From contig CABMIA010000025.1 of the NCBI GenBank assembly GCA_902386085.1, positions 1-6,551 on the forward strand: 6,551 nucleotides of DNA. The letters run 5' to 3'. Each line of letters opens with the position of its first letter. Position 1 is the first letter of the stretch. Origin of the DNA: an uncultured archaeon (GTDB lineage: Archaea; Halobacteriota; Methanosarcinia; Methanosarcinales; Methanoperedenaceae). Positions 6,023-6,551 of the stretch are shown here, piece after piece. Both the position numbers and the translations under genes were made by a program. Below the pieces are notes generated by a model. That model saw only the letters and a program-made list of their open reading frames with translations, made no database searches and had not been told where the DNA came from.

Positions 6023-6038
6023 AATTTCGTTCTACTTG

Positions 6039-6055
6039 CCCTGACAGGGTATAAA
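6039..6055 (-). promoter_or_regulatory. Core promoter with palindrome before the metalloprotease
   Basis: On the minus strand TTTATA (6050-6055) is followed at once by CCCTGTCAGGG (6039-6049), a palindrome with perfect 5-bp arms. Transcription would start near 6027, a few bases before the ATG at 6022. The palindrome sits between TATA and the start site, where a bound protein would block initiation, so it may be an operator. That role is inference. Confidence 0.4.
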
Positions 6056-6246
6056 TTTGATGTTATTACGTGCTGAGGTGTTTATTTGAAATTGAAGCAA
6101 TTCCATGCAAGAAATCTATCGCGTTTTAGCACCGGGTAAATTGCGGGCAATTCACGCAGGCTGATAGAACTATAATCTCTCCACAAACGGTGGACTTCAC
6201 TAATTTCGAGCTTGAAATCCGGATGGAAAAGATTGGATAGTCCAGA

Positions 6247-6551
6247 CTACACCGGGCACACTGGCGCAGCGCACCCACCCGCGTATTCAGCATCCGCAGA
6301 TACGTATTTCTCCAGCCTGTCCCCAAGGTACAATACCTGCTCTTCCTTGCTGCCGTACCTGTAAACCGTAATTCCCTTGCATTTCAATTGATATGCGAGC
6401 ATATACGCCTTTTCAACTTCCTTGATATCCACATCATTCGGGAAATTGATGGTCTTTGACACCGCATTGTCGCAGTATTTCTGGAAAACGGCCTGCATCC
6501 TCACATGCCACTCGGGCGCAACGTCAAATGCTGTCACAAACACGCGTTTTA
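6247..6551 (-). CDS. Class II (adenosylcobalamin) ribonucleotide reductase, C-terminal part
   Basis: This is the last 101 codons of a gene that continues beyond the right edge of the window; the true start is not visible. Class II reductases make deoxyribonucleotides in an oxygen-independent way, using a cobalamin-generated thiyl radical. The fragment carries the typical C-terminal block: [22 protein letters not shown], and the helix-turn segment [23 protein letters not shown], all standard in NrdJ-type enzymes. The tail ends [10 protein letters not shown], whose two cysteines (CxxxxC) fit the mobile C-terminal pair that re-reduces the active site. The frame is open to 6551 with no stop, and the valine codon GTG at 6541-6543 should not be taken as the start. 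The stop is TAG (6247-6249). No convincing terminator follows in the 224-base gap before the metalloprotease gene. Confidence 0.9.
   Translation of the reverse strand, partial: KRVFVTAFDVAPEWHVRMQAVFQKYCDNAVSKTINFPNDVDIKEVEKAYMLAYQLKCKGITVYRYGSKEEQVLYLGDRLEKYVSADAEYAGGCAAPVCPV

Noticed and set aside
6023..6246. Small RNA or terminator hairpins in the 224-base gap (AATTG/CAATT near 6138-6151; ATTTC/GAAAT near 6202-6217).
   Set aside because: The stems are five base pairs, AT-rich and lack T tracts. Apart from the promoter at 6039-6055, I see nothing supportable in this gap.
1..6551. CRISPR repeats, insertion-sequence ends, tRNA or rRNA genes.
   Set aside because: No regularly spaced repeats, transposase-like frames with terminal inverted repeats, or cloverleaf-like segments were seen on either strand.

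Overview
The window looks like a chromosomal segment of a methanogenic or methane-oxidising euryarchaeon, most likely in or near the Methanosarcinales/ANME-2 group (for example the Methanoperedens lineage). The group name is inference. It rests on four things: a full-length F420-dependent methylene-tetrahydromethanopterin dehydrogenase (Mtd), a two-repeat tRNA-splicing endonuclease, an archaeal translation factor aIF1 with an N-terminal Cys cluster, and a surface protein with a PGF-CTERM sorting tail. Start signals are archaeal. GGAGG or GTGAT elements pair with the 16S rRNA 3' end at several genes, and at least two genes have a TATA box so close to the start that a leaderless mRNA is likely.

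Layout. From 115 to 1760 (+) lies a two-gene, ATGA-overlapping unit: a secreted PGF-CTERM surface protein and a small SAM-dependent methyltransferase. From 1876 to 2082 (+) there is a 68-aa strand-helix-helix protein with its own TATA box and a strong Shine-Dalgarno (SD) site. From 3559 down to 2137 (-) runs a two-gene operon, a DUF192-type protein followed by tRNA-splicing endonuclease EndA. A compact divergent promoter (3560-3615) separates it from aIF1 (3616-3924, +). aIF1 and mtd converge on a terminator zone (3925-4007) containing three T6 tracts and a perfect 10-bp hairpin. mtd (4835-4008, -) diverges from a small MNT-type nucleotidyltransferase (5120-5470, +) across a 284-bp intergenic region. 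The nucleotidyltransferase runs tail-to-tail into a YgjP-like zinc metalloprotease (6022-5507, -). The right edge holds the C-terminal part of a class II (B12-dependent) ribonucleotide reductase on the minus strand.

Most genes are housekeeping: tRNA splicing, translation initiation, C1 metabolism and dNTP synthesis. The accessory-looking elements are the PGF-CTERM protein/methyltransferase pair, the small ribbon-helix-helix-like protein with a possible inverted-repeat operator, and the nucleotidyltransferase. The latter has no HEPN partner even though a start codon overlaps its stop codon. I see no CRISPR array, insertion sequence, tRNA or rRNA. Nothing in the window is clearly a new multi-gene system; the orphan nucleotidyltransferase and the surface-protein/methyltransferase couple are the best places to look.
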